Below, piece by piece: positions 61,649-64,000 of a stretch of DNA of 64,000 nt. Location of the stretch: positions 1,922,001 through 1,986,000 of the forward strand of contig BSDZ01000078.1 of assembly GCA_030268105.1 (NCBI GenBank), written 5' to 3'. Each line of letters starts with the position of its first letter. Within the stretch, counting starts at the first letter, position 1. The translations under genes were made by a program, and so were the position numbers. Under the pieces are notes generated by a model that worked only from the letters and a program-made list of their open reading frames with translations, was not told where the DNA came from and did not search any database. This DNA is from Volvox africanus (lineage: Eukaryota > Chlorophyta > Chlorophyceae > Chlamydomonadales > Volvocaceae).

Positions 61649-62914
61649 GTTATCCCGGCTGGGCAGTGGCCACCAATGCCGTCGAATGTACGACCAGTAA
61701 TATGCAAAATTGTTGAAATCGGCTTGAAAACGATTTCCAGATTACGTGGTCTAGCTAAGCGGAGGATATGGTGGCCTGTGATTCCAATTCCCGGAGTCGG
61801 GGTTTATCGTTTCTCTGTGGGAGTTATCCGAGGATAGCTACTTGGGCCTCTGGCGGGATCTGTTTGAAGGTATTCTCAACTGGGATGTGGTGTCCAGTGC
61901 CAGGAAGATACAATATGGAATTACGTTACGGTTGTTGGAGGCCTATAAACAAGAATGCTTTCGGGAAATGGCGTGATGGCCTTTCACTGAATGACAGGAG
62001 CTTGTCAGCAATAATGTACAACATCATGTGCCAGCCGTTGGCCAGAAGATGATGCCGTACGGCGAGAGAAGTTGACAGCAAGACACGAGGATGTCGTACA
62101 TGATAGTGTGCGCTCACCTGTCAAACATTACCCATGTACTGTACGGAAGGTACGGAAGGAACGCTGCCTAGTGCCTACCATCCCAAGAGGCCAGACCCTT
62201 GTCAGGTGGGCGCAATGGCGCCTTCCGAGATCCAGATTTGGAACCTAAATATATTTACCAGATCCAAGGTGGCCTCATTCGGAGGACAGTGAGCACCGAC
62301 CACTTGGCATGTGGTAATCGACAAAGTGGCTACATTTAGACCAAGTAGCTTCCCTAAAGAAGGCGTTACGTAGCAGGTGGATGACTTGTTGTGGTGGCAA
62401 ATCCAGTCATGTATATACATATATATATATATATATGGGTGCCGCTTCTCCCAAAGGATAGGAGCCGAGCGTCGTTGGGGCAGTTTGGGGACAGGAGGGA
62501 ATACTTTTAAATATCGCTGGGCAAAGGGATCGGAGTCCCAGGAACCCGACCTCATCGGTCACTGGTTGACCGGATTACCGCCCCTTGGTCTCTTATACGG
62601 CAGTTAACGGATATAACGGATAAAACCGCCATAACGCCTGTAAGCAGAAGGCCAGAAGCTGATTACTGAAATCATCGAAACTTAGGACGCCGCCGTAACC
62701 GGCTTTGTTTTTTGTTTGGATGTATGATATAGCTGTAACATTAAAGGCGGTACTGACACTACTACTGGTCGTCTGAAGGGACGAGCTCGTTGTCAGTTAC
62801 TTGTAATTTGCAATTTTACAAACTTACGCAAGGTTTCCGCTTTTTGATTAAAATGATACGCCATGAATTAAATGCTCCTCATTGAGTCTGCTTACAGCGC
62901 CACATCTTGGAAAA
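61649..62914. other. divergent intergenic region
   Basis: It separates the Cys-rich gene (minus) and the right-edge gene (plus). No gene is supported inside it. A TA run lies at about 62418-62436. Confidence 0.5.
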
Positions 62915-64000
62915 ATGGACATCATCCTAGGAATCGCTGGTGCGAAAGCTAGTTAGCTGTGACACCGCTTTAGGCCGCTCCCATTTTCCTGATCGAAACG
63001 ATTTGCTTTCGCAGCCAAGTCCCTGGATGCCGCGCACCAGCTGGCAAAGGCGCTTCACGGACCTCGAGGCTGGGCGTGGCAGCAATCCATTAGCCTGCAG
63101 GCCAAATCAACTTCCTTGGTACGCATATCCTTAACACAATCGCGGGGATATTCAAATCAGGCAATTACGTCTTGTTTTTTTGAAATTGCTGGTTTCCTTC
63201 TAACCTCTCCCCAGCAGGCCCCAGAAGCCGCGGCGCGCTTTTTGCTAAGCCATGATGGCAGGTGCGGCGGCCTAACCCCAGAAGCACCATCCCATCTGGC
63301 AGCCCTCCCATCCTTCGCATCCATCAGGGCTTGAGCTCTCGCCATTAAGCTTGCTTTAGCGGCTTCCAGTTCCCACGCCGCTTCCAGTTACCACGCCTGC
63401 TCTATGCTGCACCAGTGCCCTGTTGTGTATGCAAGATGCGCTCTTTGTTTACAATACACACACCTTAACAGCATGAACCCAGAGAGAGTAGGAAAAGGCA
63501 GTAAGTGTTGCACTGCTTTGTCTATGTATGGCCCGCTCTCTCTCTCTCTCTCTCTCTCCATTTCACGGTGACCCATATCGCCGTACTAACGGTGATAGAG
63601 TACGCCTGCTCCGAAACTCAAACCAGGACGGCGTACATATTGGTCGCGACCCATGCAACTGCCGAAGATATGTTGGGAGCTGTGGCTGCCGCTACCAGAT
63701 ACCAGGACCCAGGGGTGGCGGCAGCGGCAGCGACAGTGATGTCGCTGCCCCAGATGGACGGGCCCGCGGCGGTAGCAGCGGCGGCGCCAGCACTCACAAC
63801 GCTGGAGCGGCTGCAGCAGCAACACGACATCGCCGTCAATGTGCTGCTGCTACAGCTATTCCTTGCGTGTGAGGCGGTGCTGGTGCTACTGCCAACGGGT
63901 CAGGGCCTGGGCCTGGCGGGGTCTGGTGCAATGTCGGATCGCATCCGTTGCGGCGGCGGCGGTGGCGGCGGCGGCGGCGGCGGTCCGTTATCCGCGGCTA
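62915..64000 (+). CDS. 5' part of an unrecognised gene, cut by the window edge
   Basis: Exons 62915-62939 (MDIILGIA), 63015-63118 (KSLDAAHQLAKALHGPRGWA then WQQSISLQAKSTSL) and 63218-63261 (APEAAARFLLSHDG) join in phase. A further exon, starting around 63590, is open to the edge with EYACSETQTRTAYILVATHA, LTTLERLQQQHDIAVNVLLL and QLFLACEAVLVLLPTGQG. Its phase does not match the third exon directly, so either a small exon is missing or the acceptor is elsewhere; a TC run at 63537-63559 probably serves as pyrimidine tract. The product is helical and Ala-rich with a hydrophobic stretch. No family recognised. Confidence 0.5.
63537..63559. repeat. (TC)n microsatellite, probable acceptor tract
   Basis: Pure CT run about 30-50 bases before the last exon of the right-edge gene. 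Confidence 0.85.

Noticed and set aside
1..64000. CRISPR arrays, prophage, operons
   Set aside because: Repeats present are tandem micro- and minisatellites without spacers, and genes are spliced eukaryotic genes.

Overview
The window looks like nuclear DNA from a volvocine green alga (Chlamydomonadales; Chlamydomonas, Gonium, Tetrabaena or Volvox type). The evidence is short GC-rich exons with Gly/Ala/Pro homopolymers, many GT-AG introns, TGTAA (volvocine-type) polyadenylation words behind several stops, plastid proteins with transit peptides (SULP, TOC34), and a piece of chlorophycean-type mitochondrial nad4 inside an intron. No rRNA, tRNA, CRISPR array or intact transposon was seen. Exon joins were built by hand from splice sites and codon phase. 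Where I call a gene resolved, every junction keeps one frame from start to stop.

Layout, left to right. 1-4.2 kb: unrecognised + strand exons and minisatellites. 4.2-10.1 kb (-): a GT31 galactosyltransferase-like gene, seven exons. 10.5-13 kb: two weak + strand exons and a 20-bp hairpin. 13.1-18.2 kb (-): TOC34, nine exons, with the nad4 insertion in its last-but-one intron. 19.1-19.5 kb (-): 3' exons of an unknown gene. 22.6-23.9 kb (+): chloroplast sulfate permease SULP, three exons. 26.4-28.8 kb (-): WBP11-like splicing factor, five exons. 29.1-31.9 kb (+): plastid-type CPBP (CAAX-like) membrane protease, six exons, divergent from WBP11.

33.3-39.7 kb (+): a ten-exon gene joining an MJ1316/DUF504-like domain, an F-box and a WD40 propeller. 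42.0-44.2 kb (+): METTL21/family-16 lysine methyltransferase, six exons, with a GC-AG intron and a long tail. 45.6-56.7 kb (+): RecN, fifteen exons, about 1695 residues, roughly three times the bacterial length. 58.3-61.6 kb (-): a secreted protein of four cysteine-rich modules whose introns fall at repeated positions. 62.9 kb to the right edge (+): start of an unrecognised gene.

Several products serve the plastid or cell surface (TOC34 import, SULP sulfate uptake, CPBP protease, possibly RecN; GT31 and the Cys-rich protein in the secretory route). I see no operon-like logic; this is a normal nuclear gene neighbourhood. The strongest candidates for something new are the MJ1316/F-box/WD40 fusion, the giant RecN, the four-module secreted protein, the organelle insertion in TOC34 and a recurring GACCC-N2-GGGTC word.
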